A program made the position numbers and the translations under genes. A stretch of DNA of 64,000 bases from Desulfoarculaceae bacterium. Lineage in GTDB: Bacteria; Desulfobacterota; Desulfobulbia; Desulfobulbales; Desulfocapsaceae. A model generated the notes under the pieces. The model searched no databases, was not told the origin of the DNA, and saw only the letters and a list, made by a program, of their open reading frames with translations. The DNA lies in assembly GCA_019429465.1 (NCBI GenBank), contig JAHYIV010000015.1:1-64000 (forward strand), written 5' to 3'. This document shows, one piece after another, positions 21,534 through 31,048 of this stretch. How positions within the stretch are numbered: the stretch's first letter is position 1; the number at the start of each line of letters is the position of its first letter.

Positions 21534-22448
21534 TCAGATATTGAGAAGCAGCAGCAACTGGTGCAGTACGGGCAAGGTCGCGAAACTGAGAACAATGCCG
21601 ATGCCGACCAGTGCCGCTGTCAGGGCGGGCGAGAGATTGGCCAGGATGGCCAGGGCTCCTGCTGAAACCATTGGCGGCATGCCGGCCTCAAAGATTGAAA
21701 CCTGTACCGCCTCTCCATCCAGACCGACTGCCTTGCATACCAGCAATGCTGTGATCGGGGCGATGATAAGTTTTATGGCAAGACCAACGGAGAGTTGAGA
21801 CATTACTCTTCTGTCTAACCGGAGCGTCAATTGAAAGCCCACGGCAATCATGACCAGGGGGATCAGGGTGGCGGACAAGAGGGTTAAAAGGTTGACGGCC
21901 AGGGGTGGATACGGAAAAGCCTTGAGACTCAGGGCGAGCACCAGGGCCAGCAGTGGAGGAAATGAAAGAACCCTCCTGGCAACACTCTCCAGGGTCGGCC
22001 TGCTGTCACCGGTTCCATAAAGGGCGAGCACCAGGGAGCCATAGGTCGCCAGGGCCAGGAAGGAACCAAGTTGATCGTATAACAAGGCGTATGGAATCGC
22101 CTGCTCGCCAAAAAATGCCTGCACCATGGGAATACCTAAAAAAGAGGTATTCCCAAGCGGAATTAACAGGAGCAGGCAGCCGGTGGTCGGTCGGTCCCAG
22201 TGCAGCAATCTGGACAGAATCAGGACCAGGCCACCAGAAAAAAGCAGCATTACCCAGGGCATCAGCGCCGGGACGAGTAAGTCTTGCGAGAAGTTCAACT
22301 CGGGGATCTTGAGCAGGACCAGGGCTGGTAAGGATATAAAGATGACAAACAGATTCAGTACCTTTCCGGTGTCAACGGGAAAGGTCGGCATTCGTTTTAT
22401 GGTCATGCCGATAAGGAGGCATGTTAGTGTCACGACAAAATTTTCCAT
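21534..22448 (-). CDS. AEC-family (auxin efflux carrier-type) transporter
   Basis: A 304-residue integral membrane protein with about ten hydrophobic segments in two halves. The central NTSFLGIPMVQAFFG and the C-terminal EAGMPPMVSAGALA resemble the crossover regions of the AEC/bile-acid transporter superfamily. Relatives export malonate or malate, or are uncharacterised, so the substrate cannot be assigned. It lies downstream of rpoN on the same strand with a 200-bp gap that shows no other feature. Confidence 0.85.
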   Translation of the reverse strand: MENFVVTLTCLLIGMTIKRMPTFPVDTGKVLNLFVIFISLPALVLLKIPELNFSQDLLVPALMPWVMLLFSGGLVLILSRLLHWDRPTTGCLLLLIPLGNTSFLGIPMVQAFFGEQAIPYALLYDQLGSFLALATYGSLVLALYGTGDSRPTLESVARRVLSFPPLLALVLALSLKAFPYPPLAVNLLTLLSATLIPLVMIAVGFQLTLRLDRRVMSQLSVGLAIKLIIAPITALLVCKAVGLDGEAVQVSIFEAGMPPMVSAGALAILANLSPALTAALVGIGIVLSFATLPVLHQLLLLLNI

Positions 22449-22648
22449 AAGGGATTCTGAAATGAGTCCTACCTGAGTTTTGCTTGGCTTTGGGCCAGAT
22501 TCGGCTGCACCGCTTGGGTAAAATTGCAGATGCAGTTACGCTGCGTCGAGAAATGTACGATCAAGGTGCGGTCAAAGAGGACTCGAAAAGGGGAAGAAAG
22601 ATGGTCTGCCCGTAGGTTCCGCGTCCCTGCCAGGAGAGCTGATGCTGA

Positions 22649-24100
22649 TCAGTTCTTCCGGCGATGCTTTACCGGCAGGATCTTCATCTGTTCCCGGTAC
22701 TTGGCCACGGTCCGCCTGGCAAGCTGGATATTGTTGCCGGCAAGTTTCTGAGAGATGGCTTCGTCGCTGAGTGGTTTGTGCGGATCTTCATCTCTGATCA
22801 GCTGGCGGATCCGTTCGCGGATGGATTCGGCGGCCAGGGGATCAGAGCCCTCCCTGGGAATGGAGGTGGAGAAGAAATATTTGAGCTCATAGATACCCTG
22901 TGGGGTATGGACATACTTGTTGGAGGTGACCCGGCTGATAGTTGACTCGTGCATCTCGATGTCTTCGGCCACGTCCCGGAGAATGAGGGGTTTGAGTCGG
23001 GTGGGACCATATTCAAAAAAATCATGCTGAAAACGGAGGATGCTCTCCATCGTCTTGAAGATGGTGCGCTGCCGCTGGTGAATAGATTTGAGGAACCATT
23101 CGGCATCTTTGATTTTTTCCTTGATATAGGCGCGCGAATCCTTTTGCAGGTCGGGGTTGCTCTGCAGCAGTTCCTGGTAATGAGAGGAAAGCTTGAGATG
23201 GGGCAGATCGTCGTCATTGAGCTGCACCACGTACTGGCCATCAATCTTTTTCACATAGATGTCCGGAATGATATAGTTGGTGGCTTCTTCGGCGTAGGGC
23301 AGTCCCGGGTAGGGGGTCAGCTCGGAGGTTATAAAGTCAATGGCCTTGACGATTTCAGGCTTCTTGCGTCCGGTTGCCCTGGCAATTTCTGCATGGTTGC
23401 CGGTCTGGAGGAGGTTCAGGTGGTGGCGGACGATCTCGGCGGCCAGGGAATCTCCCATGCCCTTGCGTTCAAGCTGGAGAAAGAGGGATTCGCCGACGTC
23501 TCTGGCTGCGATCCCCGGCGGGTCAAGGTCCTGGATAAGCTCGAGTACATATTCGGCCGTGTCCTGATCACAGCCGGTCTCCGCCATGATCTCGGGCAGG
23601 TCAACCTCAAGAAAACCGTAGCGGTTGAGGTTGCCGACGATAAAGAAGGCGATGTCCCATTCTTCCGAGTCGAGATCGCTGTGGGCCAGTTGCCACTGGA
23701 GATAGGCAGAGAGCCCCGGCTTCTGCGAGATGAAATCAAATTGACTGGGGGCATCGGCCGCCGGGGTTTCGTGGGAAAAGGAGAGGTTGTCGTCAAAGGT
23801 ATTGGCGTAATCCTCCCAGTTGGTCTCGGGGATGATGGCTTCCGCCCTGACTGGTTCGGTGAAATCAGATTCCTGGCCGTTTCCCTGGGTTTCTTCGACT
23901 GCTGAAAGGCTCTGGGGGTTGGATGTCTCTTCCTGGACGCTGAAATCCTCTTCGAGGGCCGGATTCTGTTCCAGCTCCGCCTGCAGGGCGTTGCTCAGCT
24001 CGAGCCGGTTGAGCTGCAAAAGCCTGATGGCTTGACGCAACTGCTGGGTCATTACCAGTTTCTGGGTCAGCTTGAGCTGTTGTCGGAGTTCCAGGGCCAT
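22649..24100 (-). CDS. rpoN: RNA polymerase sigma-54 factor
   Basis: Directs RNA polymerase to -24/-12 promoters. The 483-residue protein has the Gln/Leu-rich region I (LELRQQLKLTQKLVMTQQLRQAIRLLQL), an acidic region II, the core-binding and HTH regions, and the diagnostic RpoN box ARRTVAKYRE near the C-terminus. Start at 24100; the frame is open further upstream, but that part overlaps lptB and lacks family similarity. It is the last gene of lptA-lptB-rpoN, a conserved order. The usual hpf and ptsN do not follow. Confidence 0.96.
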   Translation of the reverse strand: MALELRQQLKLTQKLVMTQQLRQAIRLLQLNRLELSNALQAELEQNPALEEDFSVQEETSNPQSLSAVEETQGNGQESDFTEPVRAEAIIPETNWEDYANTFDDNLSFSHETPAADAPSQFDFISQKPGLSAYLQWQLAHSDLDSEEWDIAFFIVGNLNRYGFLEVDLPEIMAETGCDQDTAEYVLELIQDLDPPGIAARDVGESLFLQLERKGMGDSLAAEIVRHHLNLLQTGNHAEIARATGRKKPEIVKAIDFITSELTPYPGLPYAEEATNYIIPDIYVKKIDGQYVVQLNDDDLPHLKLSSHYQELLQSNPDLQKDSRAYIKEKIKDAEWFLKSIHQRQRTIFKTMESILRFQHDFFEYGPTRLKPLILRDVAEDIEMHESTISRVTSNKYVHTPQGIYELKYFFSTSIPREGSDPLAAESIRERIRQLIRDEDPHKPLSDEAISQKLAGNNIQLARRTVAKYREQMKILPVKHRRKN

Positions 24101-24107
24101 AGCGGTG

Positions 24108-24830
24108 TTACATGCTGAAGTTTTCGCCCAGATACATCTTGCGGGCAACTTCACTCGTGATGATGTCGGCGGCCACGCCACTGGTGAGAATCTGACCGGC
24201 GTTCATGATATAGGCAAAGTCACAGACCTGCAAGGTCTCCCGGACGTTGTGGTCAGAGATGAGGACGCCGATACCTTTGTCCTTGAGGCCGATGATGATC
24301 TTCTGCAGGTCGGCGACCGCCAGGGGGTCAATACCGGCAAAGGGTTCATCCAGCAGGATAAAGTTCGGGCGGGTGGCAAGAGCGCGCATGATCTCCACCC
24401 GCCGGCGCTCGCCTCCCGAGAGGGCATGGCCCTTGTTGTCTCGCAGGTGCTCGATTTTCAGGTCCGTCATCAGCTCATCGATCCGGTTCTTGATCTCGTT
24501 TCTGGGCAGGCCCAGCGGTTCGAGGATGATGCGCACGTTTTCTTCAACGGTCAGCTTTTTGAAGACAGATGGCTCCTGGGCCAGGTAGGAAATGCCCTTC
24601 AAGGCCCGTTTGTGGATGGGCAGGGTGGTGATGTCCTCGCCGTTGAGCAGTACCTGACCGCCGTCGGGGCGGATAAAACCGGCAATGGTATAGAACGAGG
24701 TGGTCTTGCCGGCGCCGTTTGGACCCAGCAGGCCAACGACCATACCGGTATTCACCTGCAGACTTACGCCATCGACCACGGTGCGGCTGCGATAGCGTTT
24801 GACAATGTTATGGGTTTCAAGTTGGGCCAT
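24108..24830 (-). CDS. lptB: LPS export ABC transporter ATP-binding protein
   Basis: Powers lipopolysaccharide extraction from the inner membrane with LptFG. Walker A GLLGPNGAGKTTSF, Q-loop YLAQEPSVFKKL, signature LSGGERRRVEIMRAL, Walker B FILLDEPFAGIDPLA and the switch histidine SDHNVRETL are all present in 240 residues. It sits between lptA (9 bp upstream) and rpoN (7 bp downstream). Confidence 0.97.
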   Translation of the reverse strand: MAQLETHNIVKRYRSRTVVDGVSLQVNTGMVVGLLGPNGAGKTTSFYTIAGFIRPDGGQVLLNGEDITTLPIHKRALKGISYLAQEPSVFKKLTVEENVRIILEPLGLPRNEIKNRIDELMTDLKIEHLRDNKGHALSGGERRRVEIMRALATRPNFILLDEPFAGIDPLAVADLQKIIIGLKDKGIGVLISDHNVRETLQVCDFAYIMNAGQILTSGVAADIITSEVARKMYLGENFSM

Positions 24831-24839
24831 GAGTGGATG

Positions 24840-25358
24840 CTATTCAGGGATGATGGTGGCTCTGACCCGGCCGCTTTTTTGGTCGGACTCAGGAGATGGA
24901 TCAGCAGGGATGACCTCGGAGCGCCCCTCGTCAAGGTAGTAGACGATGGTCCCGCCGGACACCTGGTTTTTTCCCTGCCAGGCCTTGGCGTTCCCGGTAA
25001 GGATAACCTTTCTCTCCTTGGCCAGGTAGTCCATTTTGTCCCCGGTGCCAAGCCAGTCGCCTCTGGTGACCTCAACATTGCCTGTACAGAGAAGATTTTT
25101 GACTTCCTGCCCCTGGCCATCGTCAGCCTGGCGGTAATAAACGGTCATCTCGTTTGAGCGGATCTGCACATCCGCCTGGGTGGCGAGGACGTTGCCGGAG
25201 AAGAGGACGCTGTTTTTCTGTTCGAGGGAGACCATCCGGTCTGCCTCGACGTTGATAGGGGCTTTGTCGGCAGACCATCCGGGCGCGGCCAGTGCCAGCA
25301 GAAGCAGAAACAGGGCGCCGCGGAAAAAATGAGGCTTGGCGAGGAGGGGCGTTCGCAT
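24840..25358 (-). CDS. lptA: LPS transport periplasmic protein LptA
   Basis: Forms the periplasmic bridge for lipopolysaccharide. From ATG 25358 the protein has a signal peptide (FFRGALFLLLLALAAPGWSA), then the OstA/LptA beta-jellyroll with INVEADRMVSLEQKNSVLFSGNV and repeated turns (TGNVEVTRGDW, LTGNAKAWQGKNQVSG), about 172 residues. The frame extends to 25409, but the extra residues would precede the signal peptide. lptC and kdsC, which commonly lie upstream, are absent here. Confidence 0.9.
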   Translation of the reverse strand: MRTPLLAKPHFFRGALFLLLLALAAPGWSADKAPINVEADRMVSLEQKNSVLFSGNVLATQADVQIRSNEMTVYYRQADDGQGQEVKNLLCTGNVEVTRGDWLGTGDKMDYLAKERKVILTGNAKAWQGKNQVSGGTIVYYLDEGRSEVIPADPSPESDQKSGRVRATIIPE

Positions 25359-25581
25359 GGAGAGACTCCTGTTCAGATTGAAAGCTATAGAGAAAGGTTG
25401 GAAAAGCAATGCAATTATTGCGCCTATGATACTCGGAGCTGAAAAAATTGTAAAGGAGCGGCTTGGTAAAAGCTTGTCAAAAGAGCAGAAAGAGTGCTTT
25501 ACTTAGCGTGTGCAAATCAGTACAATGTGGAGAAATATCAGCTAATTTTAACAGTTATTTATGGGATTTCAGGAGTGCTGG

Positions 25582-25658
25582 CCCCGATGAACGGGATAGG
25601 TGCCTTTCGCAGATTATCTTCTGGCAAAAAAACAAGAAAATAATCTGTAAGACACTAA
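25582..25658 (+). repeat. ATAAG double-hairpin repeat, type R, copy 2
   Basis: The same unit as at 20513, with base changes in one arm (TTATCTTCTGG instead of TTATTTTCTTG, and GACACT at the end). It lies 20 bp upstream of the argB start codon, so it falls in the leader of the arginine operon transcript or overlaps its promoter. Confidence 0.85.
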
Positions 25659-25678
25659 TTAGATAGAGGATATCAACA

Positions 25679-26572
25679 ATGAAAGAAGAAAGCATTGAAC
25701 GGGCCAAGGTGCTCATTGAATCTTTACCTTATATGCAGACGTTTCGTCATAAGACGGTCGTGATCAAGTATGGCGGTCATGCCATGGTTGACGAGAATCT
25801 GAAGAAGCAGTTTGCCCTCGATGTGATCCTGATGAAACATATCGGCATCAATCCGGTGATCGTCCATGGCGGCGGGCCGCAGATCAATCTCCTGCTCGAT
25901 CGTCTGCGGATCAAGCCCAGTTATGTCCAGGGGATGCGGGTCACCGACGGTGAGACCATGGATGTGGTGGAGATGGTGCTGGTGGGTAAGGTCAACAAGG
26001 AGATCGTCGGCAATATCAATCATTGCGGGGGCCGGGCCGTGGGCCTTTCCGGACGGGACGGCGATCTGGTCTGTGCCGAAAAACTGCAGGTCAGTAAAAA
26101 ATTGGATGTTGCGGCCCTGGAAAACGCGCCTCCCGAGCTCATCGATCTGGGCCGGGTGGGCCGGGTGACCCGCGTCAACGCCGAGGTCCTCAGGAGCCTG
26201 GAGCGCGACGACTTTATCCCGGTGATCGCCCCGGTGGGTGTGGGTGCGGATGGAGCCGCCTTTAATATCAATGCCGATCTGGTGGCCGGGGCCATCGCCG
26301 CCGAATTGAAGGCGGCCAAGCTGATCCTGCTCACCGATGTGGAGGGGGTCAAGGACCGTCAGGGGTCGCTGATTCATTCCCTGATCAGGGCCGATATTGA
26401 GTCCCTGATCGATAATGAGACGATTGTCGGCGGCATGATCCCCAAGGTGCGTTGTTGCGGAGAGGCGCTGGCGCGGGGAGTGACCAAGGCCCATATCATA
26501 GATGGCCGCGTTGAGCATGCCATTCTGCTGGAGATGTTTACCCATGAGGGTGTCGGGACGGAGATTGTGTGA
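25679..26572 (+). CDS. argB: Acetylglutamate kinase
   Basis: Phosphorylates N-acetylglutamate in arginine synthesis. The 297-residue protein shows the amino-acid kinase signatures [58 protein letters not shown] and GGMIPKV. An N-terminal extension ([14 protein letters not shown]) is typical of the arginine-regulated hexameric type, so feedback control is likely. Its stop codon overlaps the argD ATG. Confidence 0.97.
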   Translation: MKEESIERAKVLIESLPYMQTFRHKTVVIKYGGHAMVDENLKKQFALDVILMKHIGINPVIVHGGGPQINLLLDRLRIKPSYVQGMRVTDGETMDVVEMVLVGKVNKEIVGNINHCGGRAVGLSGRDGDLVCAEKLQVSKKLDVAALENAPPELIDLGRVGRVTRVNAEVLRSLERDDFIPVIAPVGVGADGAAFNINADLVAGAIAAELKAAKLILLTDVEGVKDRQGSLIHSLIRADIESLIDNETIVGGMIPKVRCCGEALARGVTKAHIIDGRVEHAILLEMFTHEGVGTEIV

Positions 26573-27783
26573 TGGCGAGCGCAAACAAGGAAATAGCGGC
26601 AAGGAGTGATCGGGTGTTTATAGGAACCTATAGCCGGTATCCGGCGACTATGGTCAAGGGGGTCGGCTGCCGATTGACCGATGCGGAGGGCAAGGAATAC
26701 CTGGACTTTCTGGCGGGTATTGCCGTCTGTGGTCTTGGCCATTGCCATCCGGCGGTGACAGCGGCCATCTGCCACCAGGCCGGCGTTCTGGTGCACGTCT
26801 CTAATCTCTATTATACCGAAGCGCAGACCGAGCTTGCCGAGCTGCTGACAACGAACTCTTTTGCCGATCGGGTCTTTCTGGCCAACAGCGGGGCCGAGGC
26901 CAACGAAGCGGCCATAAAGCTGGCCCGGATTCGGGGTGGAGAGGGGCGCTACAGGATTATCTCTCTGTCAGGCTCCTTCCACGGCCGGACCCTGGCCACG
27001 GTTGCCGCCACCGGGCAGGCCAAATTTCAAAAGGGATTTGAGCCCATGCCCGAGGGCTTTTCTCATGCCCCTTTTGGTGATCTTGCGGCCCTTGAGGCCA
27101 TGATCACCGATCAGACCTGCGCTATCCTCTGTGAACCCCTGCAGGGAGAAGGGGGGGTGCGTCCCCTTGATCGCGACTACCTGCAGGGGCTGCGGGCACT
27201 TTGCGACAGGCATGACCTGCTGCTGATCTTTGATGAGATTCAGACCGGTATGGGGCGCACCGGCACCCTCTTTGCCTATGAACAGCTGGGGGTGGTCCCC
27301 GATATCATGACCCTGGCCAAGGCCCTGGGTAATGGCCTGCCCATTGGGGCCATGGTGACGACAAAAGAGATTGCCGCCGCCTTTACCCCGGGCAGCCATG
27401 CCTCCACCTTTGGCGGCAATCCGGTGGCCTCGGCCGCGGCAGTCGCCACCATGAAGGTGATGCTGGCGGATGGCTTTCTGGCGGAGGTCCGCGCCAAGGG
27501 GGATTATCTGCATGAACAGTTACAGGGGCTGGCTGGTCGTTTTCCCGCTCTGGCGACCGAGGTCCGTGGTCTGGGGCTGATTCAGGGCCTGGTACTGACC
27601 GAGGAGGCGGTGGAGAAAGGAGGGACTATAGTGGCCCGGATGTTTGCCAAAGGCTGCCTGATAAACTTTGCCGGCAACGTGGCCCTGCGTTTTCTGCCGC
27701 CGCTGATTGTCAGCCGGGGAGAGATTGACCAGATGATTGCGCTCCTGGCCGAGGTCCTGGCCGAGGTTTCAGGGGAGATATGA
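26572..27783 (+). CDS. argD: Acetylornithine aminotransferase
   Basis: A PLP enzyme that converts N-acetylglutamate semialdehyde to N-acetylornithine. Class III aminotransferase motifs are clear: FLANSGAEANEAAIKLAR, LLIFDEIQTGMGRTG, the PLP Lys in MTLAKALGNGLPIGAM, and STFGGNPVAS. 403 residues from the ATG that overlaps the argB stop codon, so the two are translationally coupled. Confidence 0.96.
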   Translation: MASANKEIAARSDRVFIGTYSRYPATMVKGVGCRLTDAEGKEYLDFLAGIAVCGLGHCHPAVTAAICHQAGVLVHVSNLYYTEAQTELAELLTTNSFADRVFLANSGAEANEAAIKLARIRGGEGRYRIISLSGSFHGRTLATVAATGQAKFQKGFEPMPEGFSHAPFGDLAALEAMITDQTCAILCEPLQGEGGVRPLDRDYLQGLRALCDRHDLLLIFDEIQTGMGRTGTLFAYEQLGVVPDIMTLAKALGNGLPIGAMVTTKEIAAAFTPGSHASTFGGNPVASAAAVATMKVMLADGFLAEVRAKGDYLHEQLQGLAGRFPALATEVRGLGLIQGLVLTEEAVEKGGTIVARMFAKGCLINFAGNVALRFLPPLIVSRGEIDQMIALLAEVLAEVSGEI

Positions 27784-27935
27784 GGGCTGAATTTCCTGAG
27801 AGTGGGAAATTCTTTGCAAATCATTCTTTTTTTTTGTAGATATTGTCTTTTCCCCTTACGGATAAGCATTGGGCTTGGGGGTCGAGCAAATTTGACAGGA
27901 AACTCTTTTCCTGTCTGGCACTGAGACGGATCTTC

Positions 27936-28850
27936 ATGGTAAGGCATCTGCGGTCATTACAGGATTTTACAAAGGACGAACTGGGCGGTTTCATTCAACG
28001 GGCCCTGGAGCTGAAAAAAGAACGTCAGGACGGCTTGCAGCATCGCCTGCTTGACGGCAAGACCATTGGGCTGATCTTTGAGAAACCCTCCACCCGCACC
28101 AGGGTCTCTTTCGAGGCCGCCATGTATGGGCTGGGCGGCCAGGTGATCTTTCTCTCCGGCCGGGACACCCAGCTTGCCCGCTCCGAGCCCCTGAAGGATA
28201 TGGCCCGGGTCATGGCCCGTTATGTGGATGGCCTGGTGGTAAGGACCTTCGGCCAGGATGTAGTGGATGAACTGGCCCGATATTCATCGGTGCCGGTTGT
28301 CAATGCCCTGTCGGATCTGCATCATCCCTGTCAGATCCTCAGTGACGTGATGACCGTCATTGAAAAGAAAGGCCCCATTGAAACTCTGAAGATTGCCTGG
28401 GTGGGAGATGGCAATAACGTGGCCAACTCCTGGATCCAGGCCGCCGAGATCCTCGGCTTTGAACTGATTCTGGCCTGTCCCGAAGGCTATGATCCTGATC
28501 CCGGGATCCTGCACAAGGGGCGCTCCAATGCGGCCAAACCGATTGTCCTGGTGCGCAGTCCGGAACAGGCCGTGGCCGAGGCCGATGTGATCAATGTCGA
28601 TGTCTGGACCTCCATGGGGAAGGAGGGAGAGGAGGAGAGCCGTCTGGAGGCCTTTCGCGGTTATCAGATGAATAATGGTCTGCTGGCCAAGGCGCCGCCT
28701 GAGGCCATTGTCCTCCATTGTCTGCCGGCGCATCGTGGCGAGGAGATAACGGCAGAGGTCCTGGAGTCAGAGCGGTGCGTGGCCTTTGACCAGGCGGAAA
28801 ATAAGATGCATATGCATAAGGCGATTCTTGAAAAACTGATCGGAGGATAA
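27936..28850 (+). CDS. argF: Ornithine carbamoyltransferase
   Basis: Makes citrulline from ornithine and carbamoyl phosphate. Motifs: carbamoyl-phosphate site [23 protein letters not shown], and the ornithine-binding [10 protein letters not shown], in 304 residues. The frame is open from 27843, but family similarity begins at ATG 27936 ([11 protein letters not shown]). The 150-bp gap after argD contains a weak hairpin and a T-run, so partial termination or an internal promoter is possible. Confidence 0.96.
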   Translation: MVRHLRSLQDFTKDELGGFIQRALELKKERQDGLQHRLLDGKTIGLIFEKPSTRTRVSFEAAMYGLGGQVIFLSGRDTQLARSEPLKDMARVMARYVDGLVVRTFGQDVVDELARYSSVPVVNALSDLHHPCQILSDVMTVIEKKGPIETLKIAWVGDGNNVANSWIQAAEILGFELILACPEGYDPDPGILHKGRSNAAKPIVLVRSPEQAVAEADVINVDVWTSMGKEGEEESRLEAFRGYQMNNGLLAKAPPEAIVLHCLPAHRGEEITAEVLESERCVAFDQAENKMHMHKAILEKLIGG

Positions 28851-28852
28851 AG

Positions 28853-30052
28853 ATGACGGATGTGAAGAAGATTGTGCTGGCATACTCCGGCGGGCTTGAT
28901 ACCTCGGTGATATTGAAATGGCTGGCCGAGGAATATCGGTGCCCCATTGTCGCCTATGCCGCCGACGTGGGCCAGGAGGAAGACTGGGATGCGGTGCGGG
29001 CCAAGGGGCTGGCCACCGGCGCTGAAAAGGTCATTATCTCGGATCTGAAACAGGAATTTGTGGAAGACTATATCTTTCCGGCCTTTCGCGCCAATGCCAT
29101 CTATGAGGGCTCCTACCTGCTGGGAACCTCGCTGGCCCGGCCGATCATTGCCAGGGAACAGGTGCGGATTGCCCATGCCGAGGGCGCGGATGCGGTCAGT
29201 CACGGCGCCACCGGCAAGGGCAATGATCAGGTGCGCTTTGAGCTGGCCTATCTGGGCATTGATCCCAGCCTGACCATTATCGCCCCCTGGCGGACCTGGG
29301 ATCTCAATTCCCGGCAAAAGCTGGTGCAGTATGCCCAGGAGCATAATATCCCGGTGCCGGTGACCAAGGAAAAACCCTACAGCTCGGATGAGAATCTCCT
29401 CCATATCAGCTTTGAGGGCGGCATTCTGGAAGACCCGTGGAACGAGCCGGACGAGGCCATGTTCAAGCTGACCGTGTCGCCTGAAAAGGCGCCCGATGTC
29501 CCCACCTATCTGGAGATCGAGTTTGCGGGCGGTGACCCGGTGGCCCTCGACGGCGTGAAGATGGCGCCCCTGCCCCTGTTCATGAAGTTGAACGAACTGG
29601 GCGGGGCCAATGGTATCGGTCGTCTGGATTTGGTGGAGAACCGTTTTGTGGGCATGAAGTCCCACGGCGTCTATGAGACCCCGGGCGGCACCGTCCTGCG
29701 CGCGGCCCACCGCGATCTGGAGACCATCACCATGGACCGCGAGGTGATGCGGATCAGGGACTCCCTGGTGGCGCGCTATGCCGAGCTGATCTATAACGGC
29801 TTCTGGTTCTCGCCCGAGCGGGAGCTGCTGCAGACCACCATGGATGCCACCCAGAAAACGGTGAACGGCACCGTGCGCCTCAAATTATACAAAGGCAACT
29901 GTATCCCGGTGGGCCGCAGGTCCGACCAGTCCCTGTATCAGGAGAGTTACGCCACCTTTGAGGAAGATCAGGTCTATGATCAGGCCGATGCCGGCGGCTT
30001 TATCCGTCTCAATGGCCTCCGTCTGCGCATTCAGGCCATGCAGAAAAAATAG
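28853..30052 (+). CDS. argG: Argininosuccinate synthase
   Basis: Joins citrulline and aspartate using ATP. The PP-loop [46 protein letters not shown] and the [18 protein letters not shown] segment are characteristic, and the length of 399 is normal. It starts 2 bp after argF. argH, which should follow, is displaced 3.1 kb to the right by an accessory insert. Confidence 0.97.
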   Translation: MTDVKKIVLAYSGGLDTSVILKWLAEEYRCPIVAYAADVGQEEDWDAVRAKGLATGAEKVIISDLKQEFVEDYIFPAFRANAIYEGSYLLGTSLARPIIAREQVRIAHAEGADAVSHGATGKGNDQVRFELAYLGIDPSLTIIAPWRTWDLNSRQKLVQYAQEHNIPVPVTKEKPYSSDENLLHISFEGGILEDPWNEPDEAMFKLTVSPEKAPDVPTYLEIEFAGGDPVALDGVKMAPLPLFMKLNELGGANGIGRLDLVENRFVGMKSHGVYETPGGTVLRAAHRDLETITMDREVMRIRDSLVARYAELIYNGFWFSPERELLQTTMDATQKTVNGTVRLKLYKGNCIPVGRRSDQSLYQESYATFEEDQVYDQADAGGFIRLNGLRLRIQAMQKK

Positions 30053-30160
30053 ACAAGGGGGCTCATCTTCACCTGTCAGGCATAACAGTGGACCTTCTTG
30101 GTTTGCATGGCTCAGGCAGAAAATAATTCGTTTCCGTTTTTCTTTGCAGAACAAAAAAAC

Positions 30161-30211
30161 GTAATAGGCAGAATCAGTCTATCACAAACCTTTGCTGATT
30201 CTGCCTATTAC
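30161..30211. terminator. 17-bp perfect inverted repeat after argG
   Basis: GTAATAGGCAGAATCAG (30161-30177) and its exact complement (30195-30211) flank a 17-base loop. An A-run precedes it, so it would work best as a terminator for leftward transcription or as a boundary of the accessory insert. The same stretch separates argG from the two small UGA-containing genes. Confidence 0.6.
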
Positions 30212-30237
30212 ACTGATAGAAGCCAAAAAATATATCT

Positions 30238-30648
30238 ATGCTCAATAAATCGAATGTCTATATCATATTGTTTGTATGTTTTCTTTTTGTAGCTTATCTG
30301 CTGAGTTTCAATGCTCATGCAAAGGAGGTTGGCGAAGTGATAAGCGTAAAAGTCCTATCCATAAAAGGTTGTGAAGCTACTCCACCGACTATCGATCTAG
30401 TCAAATCTGTAGCCCAAGAATTGAAAATCAAAATCAAACTTACACATGTAGTCGTTGAAACTTCCGAAATTGCGACAAAAGAACGTTTTATTGGAAGCCC
30501 AACTGTCCAGATCAACGGTTTAGACATAGATCCAAGTGCAAGGGAAATTCAACAATTTGGAGTAACTTGACGTAGGTACGGGGCATCGGTGGTGCCTCCA
30601 AAAGAAATGGTAGCCAGGGCATTTGATGAAGCTATAAAAAATCAATAG
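30238..30648 (+). CDS. Thioredoxin-like protein with in-frame UGA, putative selenoprotein (SaoT-like)
   Basis: 136 codons with TGA at codon 111 (30568-30570). An N-terminal membrane segment or signal (IILFVCFLFVAYLLSFNAHA) is followed by a small thioredoxin-like fold: VKVLSIKGCEATPPTIDLV, then RFIGSPTVQINGLDI. In this family a conserved Cys stands in a C-R-x-Y motif near the C-terminus. Here it reads U-R-R-Y, and the frame continues with family-like V-P-P-K-E-M-V-A-R-A-F. Seventeen bases after the TGA is a GGU loop closed by GGCATC/GGTGCC, as expected for a bacterial SECIS. SaoT-type (seleno)proteins are associated with organometal handling. The naming is inference; a plain nonsense mutation is the alternative. 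Confidence 0.75.
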
Positions 30649-30657
30649 GGGCATAAA

Positions 30658-30882
30658 GTGACACAAGAAAAAATCTGTTATTGCTTCAACTACACAGCAG
30701 AAGATATTAGAAATGACTTTCAAAAAAACGGGGAGTCCACAATTATGGTCCGCATCATGAACGAAAAGAAAAACGGAAAATGTAATTGTGAGTCTACTAA
30801 CCCCAAGGGCAGGTGATGTCTCGCAGATGTTCGCCAGGTGGTGAATGAGGCACAAGGAATTAAAGAACTGAAAAGCTTCTAA
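30658..30882 (+). CDS. Small Cys-rich metallochaperone-like protein with in-frame UGA, putative selenoprotein
   Basis: A 74-codon gene from GTG 30658 (AGGGG upstream) with TGA at codon 53 (30814-30816). The translation E-K-I-C-Y-C-F-N-Y-T-A-E-D-I, then G-K-C-N-C-E-S-T-N-P-K-G-R-U-C-L-A-D-V-R-Q-V-V matches the small (2Fe-2S)/metal-binding chaperone family, which has adjacent cysteines (C-C) after N-P-K-G. The TGA replaces the first of them. A 6-bp hairpin TTCGCC-AGGT-GGTGAA begins 13 bases after the TGA, close to the bacterial SECIS pattern. It starts 9 bp after the preceding gene, and its stop codon TAA lies inside the attC site. Both genes look like one cassette. Confidence 0.78.
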
Positions 30883-30967
30883 CAATGCTACTGCACCTGA
30901 CCGCGAGAACGGCGGCGGCGCTACGCGTCAAGTTTCTTGGCGCGGCAGGTGAGTAGCGGCGTTATGC
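30877..30967 (+). other. attC: Integron attC recombination site 1
   Basis: Outer core TTCTAAC at the left and GTTATGC at the right. Between them, GCTACT-(G)-CACCTG-(A)-CCGC pairs perfectly with GCGG-CAGGTG-AGTAGC, leaving two extrahelical bases on one strand. A 3-nt unpaired spacer (AAT/GGC) separates this from the AAC/GTT ends, and the central loop is variable. This is the folded architecture that integron integrases recognise. The stop codon of the preceding gene is the TAA of the core, as in typical gene cassettes. Confidence 0.88.
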
Positions 30968-31000
30968 ATTAAGAAAAAAACTTGCCTCACCCTGTCGCAG

Positions 31001-31024
31001 AGTTTATAGTCTAGAGTATAAACT
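31001..31024. promoter_or_regulatory. Palindromic operator upstream of the vapBC-type module
   Basis: AGTTTATAG-TCTAGA-GTATAAACT is a 24-bp near-perfect palindrome with one mismatched pair. It overlaps a promoter-like TATAGT/TATAAA stretch and ends 25 bases before the antitoxin start. Toxin-antitoxin operons are usually repressed by their own antitoxin at such sites. Confidence 0.7.
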
Positions 31025-31048
31025 TAACCAGACGTGAGAGGTGACACA

